Below, piece after piece: positions 7,144-12,547 of a stretch of 12,547 nucleotides of DNA. The stretch spans positions 1 to 12,547 of the forward strand of contig CAYXXN010000081.1 in the NCBI GenBank assembly GCA_964469055.1, written 5' to 3'. The notes beneath the pieces were generated by a model. The model was not told the DNA's origin and made no database searches. It saw only the letters and a list, made by a program, of their open reading frames with translations. The first letter of the stretch is position 1; every line of letters begins with the position of its first letter. Both the position numbers and the translations under genes were made by a program. The DNA comes from CAYXXN01 sp964469055. Lineage in GTDB: Bacteria; Acidobacteriota; Thermoanaerobaculia; Multivoradales; JAHEKO01.

Positions 7144-7152
7144 AGACTACCA
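7144..7152 (-). promoter_or_regulatory. Extended -10 element directly before the ATPase gene
   Basis: Minus strand TGGTAGTCT, the same TGGTAG core as both promoters near 1200-1234. The hexamer TAGTCT ends 8 bases before the GTG start, which matches the geometry of leaderless promoters in other bacteria. It lies between the hydrolase stop (7172) and the ATPase start, so the transporter operon is probably transcribed on its own as well as by read-through. Confidence 0.45.
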
Positions 7153-7171
7153 GCGCGCCGCGCCGGAGACC

Positions 7172-8428
7172 TCAGCGCGGTCGGATGCGGTCGTCGAGGT
7201 CGGGGATGACGAAGGCCGGATCGATCCGGCACGGGCCCGGGACGAGCACCTCGAAGGAACGGCAGCTTGCCTGCAGATCGGCCGCGTCGGGTTGCGGGTC
7301 GCCGTCGACCCAATCGAGGAGCGCCGACCAAGCTCCCAGCACCTCCGCGGGGGTGAAGCCGCAGTGCGAGGGCTGGGGCTCGACAGCGACGCCGACGGTG
7401 AAGTTGCCGGGCGGGACGCGGTCGGCGTAGTGGCTCTCGTTCTCGACGATCACCAGACCGTCCTTGTCGGTGTGGAGCGCCACCACCTTGACGTCGCCGA
7501 CGCTGCCTTTGGGCGTGTAGTTGCGCCGCAGGCGCCGCGCCGCGCCGGGGCGCGGCACGGCCCGCTCGATCTCGGCGTCGACCCCGGCGTCGCCGTAGTC
7601 GACCTCGGCGTTGCCGACGCCTTGCTTGCCGCGCAGCTTCCTGCGGTCGTGGATGAGGTCGGAGAGCGCGAAGGTGGCGTAGGTCATGTCGGTGAGCAGG
7701 AACTCCTCTGGCAACCGCGCGAGCTCGAGGAGATCGCGCAGGCGATCGCGCTGCGCCGCCGTGCGGTCGGCCGGCCGCTGCAGCACGCCGGTGCAAGCGT
7801 CGACGGCCGCCTCGAGCTGGTCCATCCCGAAGCCCGAGCCCTCCGGTAGGCCCGCGGCGCCGCCGGGGATCGCCGCCGCCGGCACCTCCCGGCAGACGTA
7901 GTCGTAGAGCAGCCGCAGGTCGAGGGCAGCGTCCCAGTTACGGCTGCCGGCGAGGGCGCCACAGTAGGAGACGGCGCCGACCACGTTGCCGAGCCGCGCG
8001 CGCCCCCGCTCGATCGCCCGGACCGTCACCAGGCCGCCGAGCGAGGCGCCGTAGACGAGGACCCGCTCCGGCTCCCCGAACTCGCCGCGGAAGACGTCGA
8101 CCATCGCGCCGAGGTCGCGGTTGGTCTTGAAGAGGGCCCAGCCGTTCAGCCGGTAGCTCGACGCCGCGACCGCGAAACCCTGCAGGAGCTGCAGCTCGGC
8201 GAGCGGGCCCAGGTCCTCGACCGGCCCGATCGGGCCGAGGTCGAAGCCGTGGTTCCAGAGCACCAGATCGCCGTTCCAGTTGTCGGGCACGACGATCCTG
8301 TAGAAGGCGCCTCCCGGTGTCGTCCCCTCGCGCACCGTGTCGGCCCCTGCTGGAGAGGCGGCGGCGAGAGCGGCGGCGAGCAGGGATGCCGCCAGGAGTC
8401 GCGAGGTGCCGTGGCCCACGAGCGACAT
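7172..8428 (-). CDS. Secreted alpha/beta hydrolase
   Basis: 418 residues from the ATG at 8428. An N-terminal signal peptide is clear: a hydrophobic Leu/Ala core at about 10-25 and a likely cleavage after AGA near residue 29. The mature protein has the hydrolase order: an oxyanion-loop strand 'LVLWNHGFDLGP' (55-66), the nucleophile elbow YGASLGG (126-132, Ser129), a cap insertion of roughly 150 residues, a late acid candidate in HTDKDGLV (Asp321 or Asp323) and the catalytic His355 in SHCGFTPAE. It resembles uncharacterised exported hydrolases related to the prolyl-oligopeptidase/esterase group; the substrate cannot be read from sequence. The start is uncertain: ATG 8428 has no spaced ribosome site, and a TAGGAT box overlaps it. 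A GTG at 8419 would give MGHG and a shorter leader. It sits between YbbAP and the TesA-like gene. Confidence 0.83.
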   Translation of the reverse strand: MSLVGHGTSRLLAASLLAAALAAASPAGADTVREGTTPGGAFYRIVVPDNWNGDLVLWNHGFDLGPIGPVEDLGPLAELQLLQGFAVAASSYRLNGWALFKTNRDLGAMVDVFRGEFGEPERVLVYGASLGGLVTVRAIERGRARLGNVVGAVSYCGALAGSRNWDAALDLRLLYDYVCREVPAAAIPGGAAGLPEGSGFGMDQLEAAVDACTGVLQRPADRTAAQRDRLRDLLELARLPEEFLLTDMTYATFALSDLIHDRRKLRGKQGVGNAEVDYGDAGVDAEIERAVPRPGAARRLRRNYTPKGSVGDVKVVALHTDKDGLVIVENESHYADRVPPGNFTVGVAVEPQPSHCGFTPAEVLGAWSALLDWVDGDPQPDAADLQASCRSFEVLVPGPCRIDPAFVIPDLDDRIRPR

Positions 8429-8432
8429 CCTA
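8427..8432 (-). promoter_or_regulatory. Possible -10 element of the hydrolase gene
   Basis: Minus strand TAGGAT, ending 7 bases before the in-frame GTG at 8419. If this is the promoter, the ATG at 8428 would not be transcribed in full and the GTG would be the leaderless start. No -35 or TG extension is seen, so this is tentative. Confidence 0.3.
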
Positions 8433-8499
8433 CTGCGCGATCGGGCCGCGAGTCTGCGACCTTCGTTCTCCCCGCTGGGCCGACCTCGCGAGTCGCACG

Positions 8500-8505
8500 T
8501 ACAAT
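8500..8505 (+). promoter_or_regulatory. -10 element before the esterase-rim operon
   Basis: TACAAT (five of six against TATAAT), ending 8 bases before the ATG at 8514. No Shine-Dalgarno lies between them, so a leaderless message is likely if this is used. No convincing -35 was found. It is the obvious promoter candidate for the four-gene operon to 11485. Confidence 0.45.
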
Positions 8506-8513
8506 GGTGCCGC

Positions 8514-9203
8514 ATGCGTCGCTGGGCCGGCCTACTGGCGGGGATCGCGTCGTCGGCGCTCGCTTGCGGACCCGGCGACCAGGGTGAACCGCCCGCCGCC
8601 GCGCCGTCCGCAGCGCGTTCTCCCGCGGCGCTTGCCTCGGCCCCCGACCTCCCCAAGGTGGTCTTTCTCGGCGACAGTCTGACCGCCGGCTACCGGCTCC
8701 CCGTCGCCGAGGCCTTCCCGGCCTTGCTGGCCGAGCGGCTCGCGGCGAGCGGCCGGCCGGCGCGGGTCGTCAACGCCGGTGTCTCCGGCGACACGACGGC
8801 CGGCGGCCTGGCGCGCCTCGACTGGATCCTCTCCCAGCAGCCGGACCTCGTGGTCGTCGAGCTGGGGGCCAACGACGGCCTGCGCGGCCTGCCCCTCGAG
8901 GCCTCCGAGGCCAACCTGCGGGCCATCGTCGAGGGCAGCCGCGCGGCGGGGGCCGAGGTGCTGCTGCTCGCCATGCGCCTGCCGCCCAACTACGGCGCCG
9001 ACTACACCCGCTCCTTCGAGGCGATCTACCCGCGGGTGGCCGCGGAGGCGGGCGCCACGCTGGTGCCGTTCTTCCTCGCCGGTATCGCCGGCCAGCCGGA
9101 GCTCAACCTTCCCGACGGGATCCACCCCAACGCCGCAGGGCATCGGCGCGCGGCGGAGAACCTGTTGCCCCACGTCGTCGCGGCGGTGGAGGAGGCGTCC
9201 TGA
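8514..9203 (+). CDS. Exported SGNH/GDSL arylesterase, TesA-like
   Basis: 229 residues. The N-terminus MRRWAGLLAGIASSALAC is a short signal sequence ending in a possible lipobox (A-L-A-C, Cys18; the -3 position is Ala rather than Leu). A Pro/Ala/Ser-rich linker to about residue 45 follows, as in many lipoproteins. The SGNH hydrolase blocks are intact: GDSLTAGY (53-60, Ser55), NAGVSGDTT (87-95), GANDGLRG (118-125, Asn120) and DGIHPN (201-206, Asp201 and His204). The 'GANDGLRG' and 'MRLPPNYG' (154-161) phrases are characteristic of the TesA/arylesterase branch, enzymes cleaving acyl esters, thioesters or lysophospholipids in the periplasm. It leads a tightly overlapping operon whose next gene begins inside its stop codon. 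It is not obviously part of the ligase chemistry downstream. Confidence 0.9.
   Translation: MRRWAGLLAGIASSALACGPGDQGEPPAAAPSAARSPAALASAPDLPKVVFLGDSLTAGYRLPVAEAFPALLAERLAASGRPARVVNAGVSGDTTAGGLARLDWILSQQPDLVVVELGANDGLRGLPLEASEANLRAIVEGSRAAGAEVLLLAMRLPPNYGADYTRSFEAIYPRVAAEAGATLVPFFLAGIAGQPELNLPDGIHPNAAGHRRAAENLLPHVVAAVEEAS
9190..9195 (+). promoter_or_regulatory. Consensus Shine-Dalgarno that points to a CTG start
   Basis: AGGAGG, a full match to the core anti-Shine-Dalgarno, followed by CGTC and then CTGA at 9200-9203. The CTG is in frame with the RimB-like protein, and its TGA is the stop of the esterase gene. This is the clearest ribosome site in the window and it is placed for a CTG start. 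Confidence 0.6.
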
Positions 9204-9646
9204 GTCGGCTCCTGCGCCTCATCGGCTGGCGGGAGTGGGTTTCTCTCCCGGACCTCGGCATCGAGCGCATCAAGGCGAAGGTGGACACCGGCGCTCGCTC
9301 CTCCGCGCTCCACGCCTTCGACGTCGAGCCTTTCGAGCGCCGCGGGGAGAGCTGGGTGCGCTTCCGCGTCCATCCGGAGCAGCGCGATGCCGCCACGGTG
9401 GTCGTCACCGAGGCGCCGCTGGTGGGCGAGCGTCGGGTACGCTCCTCCTCCGGCAAAGTGACCCGCCGGCCGGTGATCCGCTGCCGCTTGGAGATCGGCA
9501 CGGCCTCCTGGCCGATCGAGATCACCCTTGTGCGCCGGGACGTGATGGGATTCCGCATGCTGCTGGGCCGGCGGGCCCTCTCCCGCCGCGCCCTGGTCGA
9601 CCCCGGTCGGTCGTACCTGACAGGCCGTACGGTCGAGACGCCATGA
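9200..9646 (+). CDS. rimB: RimB-like ATP-dependent zinc protease family protein (retropepsin fold)
   Basis: About 148 residues. The family signature is complete: IGWREWVSLPDLGI (8-21), KAKVDTGARSSALHA (25-39) with the aspartic-protease-like DTGA, a 'VRSSSGKVTRRPVI' strand region (80-93), and MLLGRRAL (120-127). This is the COG4067 'RimK/LysX-associated zinc protease' group, called RimB in Pseudomonas, where it acts with RimK. There is no ATG, GTG or TTG in frame before the conserved start; the first GTG (9281) lies inside the VDTGA motif. A CTG at 9200 overlaps the esterase stop as CTGA behind a consensus AGGAGG, so CTG is the best start; CTG 9212 is the alternative. The 3' end overlaps rimK by ATGA. 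Whether it cleaves the glutamylated product or matures a partner is not known here. Confidence 0.85.
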   Translation: MSRLLRLIGWREWVSLPDLGIERIKAKVDTGARSSALHAFDVEPFERRGESWVRFRVHPEQRDAATVVVTEAPLVGERRVRSSSGKVTRRPVIRCRLEIGTASWPIEITLVRRDVMGFRMLLGRRALSRRALVDPGRSYLTGRTVETP

Positions 9647-10545
9647 AGATCGGCATCCTCTCGCGCCGCGCGACGCTGTACTCGACCCGCCGACTGAAGG
9701 AGGCGGCGCTCGGCCGCGGGCACGACCCCGAGGTCGTGGACTACCTGCGCTGCTACATGAACATCACCTCGCGCCGTCCGTCCGTCTACTACCACGGCCG
9801 GCGCCTCAAGTTCGACGCCGTCATCCCGCGCATCGGCGCGCGGCACACCTTCTACGGCGCGGCGGTCGTGCGCCAGTTCGAGGTCATGGGCGTCTTCCCG
9901 GCCAACGAGTCGCAGGGCATCTCGCGGGCCCGCGACAAGCTGCGCTCCCTGCAACTCCTGGCGCGCGAGGGGGTGGGGCTCCCGGTGACCGGGTTCGTCC
10001 ATTCGACCAAAGACATCGGCGGGCTGCTCGAGACGGTGGGCGGACCGCCGGTGGTGATCAAGCTGCTCGAGGGCACGCAGGGGATCGGGGTCATGTTGGC
10101 TGAGACGCGCAAGGCGGCCGAGTCCGTGATCGCCGCTTTCCGCGAGCTCGACGCCAACATCCTGGTGCAGGAGTTCCTGAAGGAGGCCAAGGGCGCCGAC
10201 GTCCGCGCCTTCGTCGTCGGCCGCCGCGTGGTGGCGGCGATGCGGCGCCAGGCCGTGCCGGGAGAGTTCCGCTCCAACCTCCACCGCGGCGGCACGGCGG
10301 AGGTGACCCAACTCTCGCCGGAGGAGCGTAAGGTCGCCCTGCGCGCGGCGGGGGGCCTCGGCCTCGCCGTCGCCGGCGTCGACCTCATTCGCTCGGACCG
10401 CGGGCCGGTCGTGCTCGAGGTCAACGCCTCGCCTGGCCTCGAGGGCATCGAGAAATCCACCGGCGTCGACGTGGCTGGCGCCATCATCGAGTTCCTGGAG
10501 CGACACGTCGGTCGTGGGACGACGCCGAGCCGCGGTCGCGGCTGA
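9643..10545 (+). CDS. rimK: RimK-type ATP-grasp glutamate ligase
   Basis: 300 residues, normal for RimK. RimK enzymes add glutamate residues to a C-terminus, classically that of ribosomal protein S6, using ATP through an acyl-phosphate. The N-terminal pre-grasp domain begins MKIGILSRR and contains DAVIPRIGARHTFYG (58-72). The ATP-grasp core has RDKLRSLQLL (97-106), VIKLLEGTQGIGV (138-150), the strand ILVQEF (173-178), DVRAFVVG (186-193), RSNLHRGG (210-217) and the metal-binding end VLEVNASPGLEGIE (257-270). All are intact. The short C-terminal tail GRGTTPSRGRG is basic and probably disordered. The start is the ATG of an ATGA overlap with rimB. No rpsF lies in the window, so S6 as target is only an inference from the family; LysX-like amino-group carrier use is less likely without lysine genes nearby. 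Confidence 0.93.
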   Translation: MKIGILSRRATLYSTRRLKEAALGRGHDPEVVDYLRCYMNITSRRPSVYYHGRRLKFDAVIPRIGARHTFYGAAVVRQFEVMGVFPANESQGISRARDKLRSLQLLAREGVGLPVTGFVHSTKDIGGLLETVGGPPVVIKLLEGTQGIGVMLAETRKAAESVIAAFRELDANILVQEFLKEAKGADVRAFVVGRRVVAAMRRQAVPGEFRSNLHRGGTAEVTQLSPEERKVALRAAGGLGLAVAGVDLIRSDRGPVVLEVNASPGLEGIEKSTGVDVAGAIIEFLERHVGRGTTPSRGRG

Positions 10546-11485
10546 GCCCCTGCGCTTCGCCGCCGCCGTCGTGGCGCCGGGCCAGGCCGCCGACGTGCAG
10601 CTGCCCGCGGCCCGGCTGCCCACCGGCACCTGGGTCTCCTTGCCGATCAAGATCCTCCACGGTCGGACGGCGGGGCCGCGGCTGTGGTTGTCGGCCACCA
10701 TCCACGGCGACGAGCTGAACGGCATGGAGATCGTCCGCGGGGTGCTCGACCGGCTCGACCCGGCGAAGCTCCACGGCTCGATCCTCGCGGCGCCCGTGGT
10801 CAACGTCTTCGGCCTGCTCGAGCAGAGCCGTTACATGCCCGACCGCCGGGACCTGAACCGTGCCTTTCCCGGATCGCCGCGCGGCTCGCTCACGGCCCGC
10901 CTCGCCTACTTGTTCACCGAGGCCATCGTCGAACGCTGCCAGTACGGCATCGACTTCCACACCGGCGCCGCCCACCGTACCAACTTGCCGCAGATCCGCG
11001 CCGACCTCGCGGACCCGGAGACCCGGCGCTTGGCCGCCGCCTTCGGCGCGCCGCTGATGTTCCAGGCCCGGGAGATCGCCGGGTCGCTGCGCGCCGCGGC
11101 CCGCAAGAAGGGCGTCCACGTGTTGGTCTTCGAAGGCGGCGAGCCTCTGCGCTTCAACCGGCTCGTCATCGAGGCTGGGGTGGCCGGCACCCTGCGGGTG
11201 CTCGCCGCCCTCGGCATGTGGCGCGAACCCCACCTGGCGGGGCCGGCGAAGACCTTCGAGGCCCGCGAGACCCGTTGGGCGCGGGCCACCCGCAGCGGCA
11301 TCTTCCACCTCGAGGTCGAACTGGGCGAGCACGTGCACGCCGGCCAGGTCCTCGGCTTGATCCGCGATCCGCTCACCAACTCCCTGCGCCCCGTGCTGGC
11401 GCCCCGAGACGCCCTGGTCTTCGCCGTCACCCAGAGCCCGCTCGTTTACCGCGGCGACGCGCTGGTACACCTGGCGAGCGATTGA
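10514..11485 (+). CDS. Succinylglutamate desuccinylase/aspartoacylase (AstE/AspA) family zinc deacylase
   Basis: 323 residues from GTG 10514, which overlaps the rimK end by 32 bases; GTG 10571 is an in-frame alternative that would still keep the fold. The M14-like zinc site is visible: His64 and Glu67 in IHGDELNG, and His149 in DFHTG. The family's RDLNRAFPG substrate motif is at 112-120 and a candidate catalytic Glu207 lies in VFEGGE. A C-terminal beta-rich domain (about 245-322) contains a biotinyl-like turn, 'ELGEHVHAGQVLGLI', common in this COG3608 group. Members hydrolyse N-acyl or isopeptide-type amide bonds of amino acids. Placement right after RimB and RimK is a recurrent genomic association and suggests it acts on the same glutamate-bearing product, for example trimming or releasing it. 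The specific substrate is unknown; it lacks the rest of an arginine-catabolic ast operon. Confidence 0.88.
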   Translation: MGRRRAAVAAEPLRFAAAVVAPGQAADVQLPAARLPTGTWVSLPIKILHGRTAGPRLWLSATIHGDELNGMEIVRGVLDRLDPAKLHGSILAAPVVNVFGLLEQSRYMPDRRDLNRAFPGSPRGSLTARLAYLFTEAIVERCQYGIDFHTGAAHRTNLPQIRADLADPETRRLAAAFGAPLMFQAREIAGSLRAAARKKGVHVLVFEGGEPLRFNRLVIEAGVAGTLRVLAALGMWREPHLAGPAKTFEARETRWARATRSGIFHLEVELGEHVHAGQVLGLIRDPLTNSLRPVLAPRDALVFAVTQSPLVYRGDALVHLASD

Positions 11486-11489
11486 CGGT

Positions 11490-11514
11490 GGCGGGGTCCC
11501 GATCTCGCCCCGCC
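11490..11514. terminator. Possible hairpin between converging operons
   Basis: GGCGGGG (11490-11496) and CCCCGCC (11508-11514) can form a 7-bp GC stem with an 11-base loop, 4 bases after the deacylase stop and 7 bases before the nucleotidyltransferase stop on the other strand. There is no T-run on either strand. Its position between convergent stops fits a bidirectional end signal, but the loop is long and the support is modest. Confidence 0.35.
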
Positions 11515-11521
11515 TCGGCAG

Positions 11522-12103
11522 TCAACCCGTCAGCTCGGAGAGCCCGGCGACGAGGTCCTTGCCGCGCGCGAAGCCGCGCGCCGTAATGAGCTCGAGGGAC
11601 TCCCGCGCCCGGCGCAGTTCCGTTGCGTCGGCGTTCTCGAGTAGTCGGCGCGCGTCGACCCAGTCCTGATCGCGGCCGGCGAGGATCTTCTGGGCGAGGA
11701 GGTGCCCCAGCAACGCGACCGGAGCGACCAGGCCGGGGAGAACCTCGAGCCGCTCGGCTGTCGCAACGATCTCGGGCTCGATCCCAGAGGAAGCAAACAG
11801 AAGGTCGAGTGGGATGGGTGGGCCCTTCTCGACCTCTCTTGCCAGCAATCGAACGGTCGCCAGCCGTGACGTCGCCGTCTGTTCGAGTACGAGCTCGGAC
11901 TGCCGGTAGCCCAGGTAGATCAGGTGCCGCACCAGGGACTCAGCCTGCCGATCGTCCTCGGCGCCGACCGCCACGTCGATGTCGAACGTCGTCCGGGGAC
12001 GGGCCCGCAGCGAGACCGCGAAGCCGCCGACCAGGGCCCAACGGGCGCCCGCGGCGTCGAGATCCGTGGCCAGGCGGGCGAGGGCCTGGCCGAGCCGGCT
12101 CAA
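11522..12103 (-). CDS. AbiEii/MenT-type nucleotidyltransferase, probable toxin
   Basis: 193 residues. The DNA-polymerase-beta-like nucleotidyltransferase signature is plain: GGFAVSLRARPRTTFDIDV (26-44), with the Gly pair, the T/R approach and the two metal-binding Asp residues (41, 43). A third acidic residue is at Asp100 in PLDLLF. After it come the group's LLAQKILAGRDQDWVDARRL segment (135-154; Lys139, Asp146, Asp150) and a helical C-terminus. Toxins of this class (AbiEii, MenT) transfer nucleotides to targets such as tRNA. It begins with TTG in a TTGA overlap with the stop of a 73-76 residue partner gene, the standard antitoxin-first, coupled layout. Size and partner size resemble mycobacterial MenT1/MenA1 more than two-domain AbiEi/AbiEii. 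It could instead be a non-toxic nucleotidyltransferase. Confidence 0.8.
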   Translation of the reverse strand: MSRLGQALARLATDLDAAGARWALVGGFAVSLRARPRTTFDIDVAVGAEDDRQAESLVRHLIYLGYRQSELVLEQTATSRLATVRLLAREVEKGPPIPLDLLFASSGIEPEIVATAERLEVLPGLVAPVALLGHLLAQKILAGRDQDWVDARRLLENADATELRRARESLELITARGFARGKDLVAGLSELTG

Positions 12104-12330
12104 GCGACGGCTCGCCGGCGCCGAAAGCCGGTGGGTCCGGCGTCCCCGGTTTCGGCCCCGGGTCGCCGGATCAGCCAGTGGGCGAGCTCGCCGTCGATCT
12201 CTTGCTCGCTCGCTCCAGGGCGCTCGCGCCGGAGACGCTGGCGCACCATGGCGAGGCCGACGTCGAAGAGCTCGAGGACCTCGGCAGTTCGCTGCCCAGG
12301 CGTCGTCGCGGCGGGGAGCATCACCCGCAT
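12100..12330 (-). CDS. Small antitoxin-like partner of the nucleotidyltransferase
   Basis: 76 residues from ATG 12330 (73 from ATG 12321). Predicted to be mostly helical in the middle: TAEVLELFDVGLAMVRQRLR (about 15-34), then RERPGASEQEIDGELAHWL (about 36-54) and the phrase RPGAETGD (57-64), followed by a basic tail GFRRRRAVA. The 'MRQ.LRR..P.AS..EI...L..WL..RPGAE.GD' pattern is one I associate with small proteins placed directly upstream of MenT1/AbiEii-type genes. It overlaps that gene by 4 bases. Two starts are plausible: ATG 12330 has GGAG 5 bases upstream, while ATG 12321 lies 7 bases after a TAGAAT box and would be leaderless. No DNA-binding domain is recognisable. The antitoxin role is inferred from context. 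Confidence 0.68.
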   Translation of the reverse strand: MRVMLPAATTPGQRTAEVLELFDVGLAMVRQRLRRERPGASEQEIDGELAHWLIRRPGAETGDAGPTGFRRRRAVA

Positions 12331-12334
12331 TCTA
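12329..12334 (-). promoter_or_regulatory. -10-like element of the toxin-antitoxin-like pair
   Basis: Minus strand TAGAAT (five of six to consensus), 14 bases after the preceding gene's stop and 7 bases before ATG 12321. It would let the pair be expressed independently of the upstream exported protein. It overlaps the alternative start ATG 12330, so promoter and start choice exclude each other. Confidence 0.4.
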
Positions 12335-12348
12335 TCTCCGCGCTGCCA

Positions 12349-12547
12349 TCACGTGCAGGCCCCGACGCCGTCGAGGGGCGTGAACGCCCCGGCCTCGCAG
12401 AAACAGAACGTGTCGTCGTCGCTGTCGTAGTAGATCGTCCCGCCGTTGCAGGCCGGAGCCGCGGCCCGCGCCGCTAGCACGAGCACGTCGATGGGAGCCG
12501 TGCCGAGCTGGCCGTTGCTGTCGATCACGACGGGAACCGCGTCCGCC
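12349..12547 (-). CDS. C-terminal fragment of an exported tail-fibre/adhesin-like protein (5' end outside window)
   Basis: The minus strand is open from the right edge to TGA 12351-12349, giving the last 65 residues. It has two visible parts. The first, VVIDSNGQLGTAPI, resembles the 'V.VD..GQLGT' segment found near the end of tail-fibre, adhesin and S74-chaperone-type proteins. The second is a small cysteine module, ACNGGTIYYDSDDDTFCFCE, then F..L, ending GACT. It has four cysteines and matches in outline the 'C..G.I.Y......F.FC....W..L' unit found at the ends of exported surface proteins. No in-window start exists. It lies upstream of, and in the same direction as, the toxin-antitoxin-like pair. 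The reading frame is well supported by its composition and motifs; the family name is tentative. Confidence 0.62.
   Translation of the reverse strand, partial: ADAVPVVIDSNGQLGTAPIDVLVLAARAAAPACNGGTIYYDSDDDTFCFCEAGAFTPLDGVGACT

Noticed and set aside
6134..7849. 571-codon open frame on the plus strand over the ATPase and hydrolase genes
   Set aside because: Low-complexity Arg/Gly/Ala-rich product, antisense to two genes with complete catalytic motifs.
8429..8656. N-terminal extension of the alpha/beta hydrolase to 8656
   Set aside because: The extra 76 residues are Arg/Ala-rich, run antisense into the esterase gene and would bury a clear signal peptide.
8779..10545. 588-codon reading that would fuse a Ser/Pro/Arg-rich stretch to RimK
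   Set aside because: The first part is a shifted frame over the esterase and RimB-like genes. RimK homologues begin at MKIGILSRR, where an ATGA overlap gives a natural start at 9643.
9103..10803. 566-codon minus-strand frame across the rim operon
   Set aside because: Antisense shadow with no motif and no ribosome site; the plus strand is fully explained.
1..12547. Prophage, integrase, IS element, CRISPR array, tRNA or rRNA
   Set aside because: No transposase or integrase motif, terminal inverted repeats, regularly spaced direct repeats or tRNA-like cloverleaf was recognised on reading both strands.

Overview
This is a GC-rich bacterial window (roughly 70% G+C by eye), densely packed with genes on both strands. 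There is no rRNA, tRNA, CRISPR array, insertion sequence or integrase. The gene content is chromosomal and free-living: a YbbAP-type ABC transporter, a RimK-type ligase operon, a NodU/TobZ-type carbamoyltransferase cassette and several exported proteins. The lineage cannot be fixed from sequence alone. High GC, frequent GTG/TTG (and one apparent CTG) starts, promoter-like TAnnnT boxes directly in front of start codons, and an exported protein ending in a PVELQSF-type tail would fit an Acidobacteriota-like (e.g. Thermoanaerobaculia) or similarly deep environmental lineage. That is inference only.

Layout, left to right. (1) 3-437 (+): C-terminal part of a divergent polysaccharide deacetylase. 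(2) 458-1165 (-): a secreted cysteine-containing protein, divergent from the next block across a short two-promoter region. (3) 1273-3699 (+): carbamoyltransferase, SxtJ-family membrane protein and a 52-residue DUF5989 membrane protein, a conserved but poorly understood cassette. A hairpin with a UNCG-type loop lies between the last two genes. (4) 3700-3914: 215 bases with no convincing gene. (5) 3915-7135 (-): FtsX-type permease and its ATPase (YbbP/YbbA), overlapping by GTGA. (6) 7172-8428 (-): exported alpha/beta hydrolase. (7) 8514-11485 (+): a four-gene operon of TesA-like GDSL arylesterase, RimB-like retropepsin-fold protein, RimK-like ATP-grasp glutamate ligase and AstE-like zinc deacylase, with every junction overlapping. 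(8) 11522-12330 (-): a two-gene toxin-antitoxin-like module, a small antitoxin-like protein followed by an AbiEii/MenT-type nucleotidyltransferase. (9) 12349-12547 (-): C-terminal fragment of an exported tail-fibre/adhesin-like protein entering from the right edge.

How the genes may work together. The rim operon combines a predicted amino-acid ligase (writer), a protease-like protein and a zinc amidohydrolase-like protein (possible eraser or processor), led by an exported esterase. TesA next to YbbAP is a familiar bacterial neighbourhood; here a secreted hydrolase sits between them. The carbamoyltransferase cassette probably modifies an unknown hydroxyl-bearing product near the membrane.

The most interesting points are the rim/deacylase operon with its apparent CTG start, the carbamoyltransferase-SxtJ-DUF5989 cassette, the recurring TAnnnT-to-start spacing that suggests leaderless transcripts, and the MenAT1-like pair.
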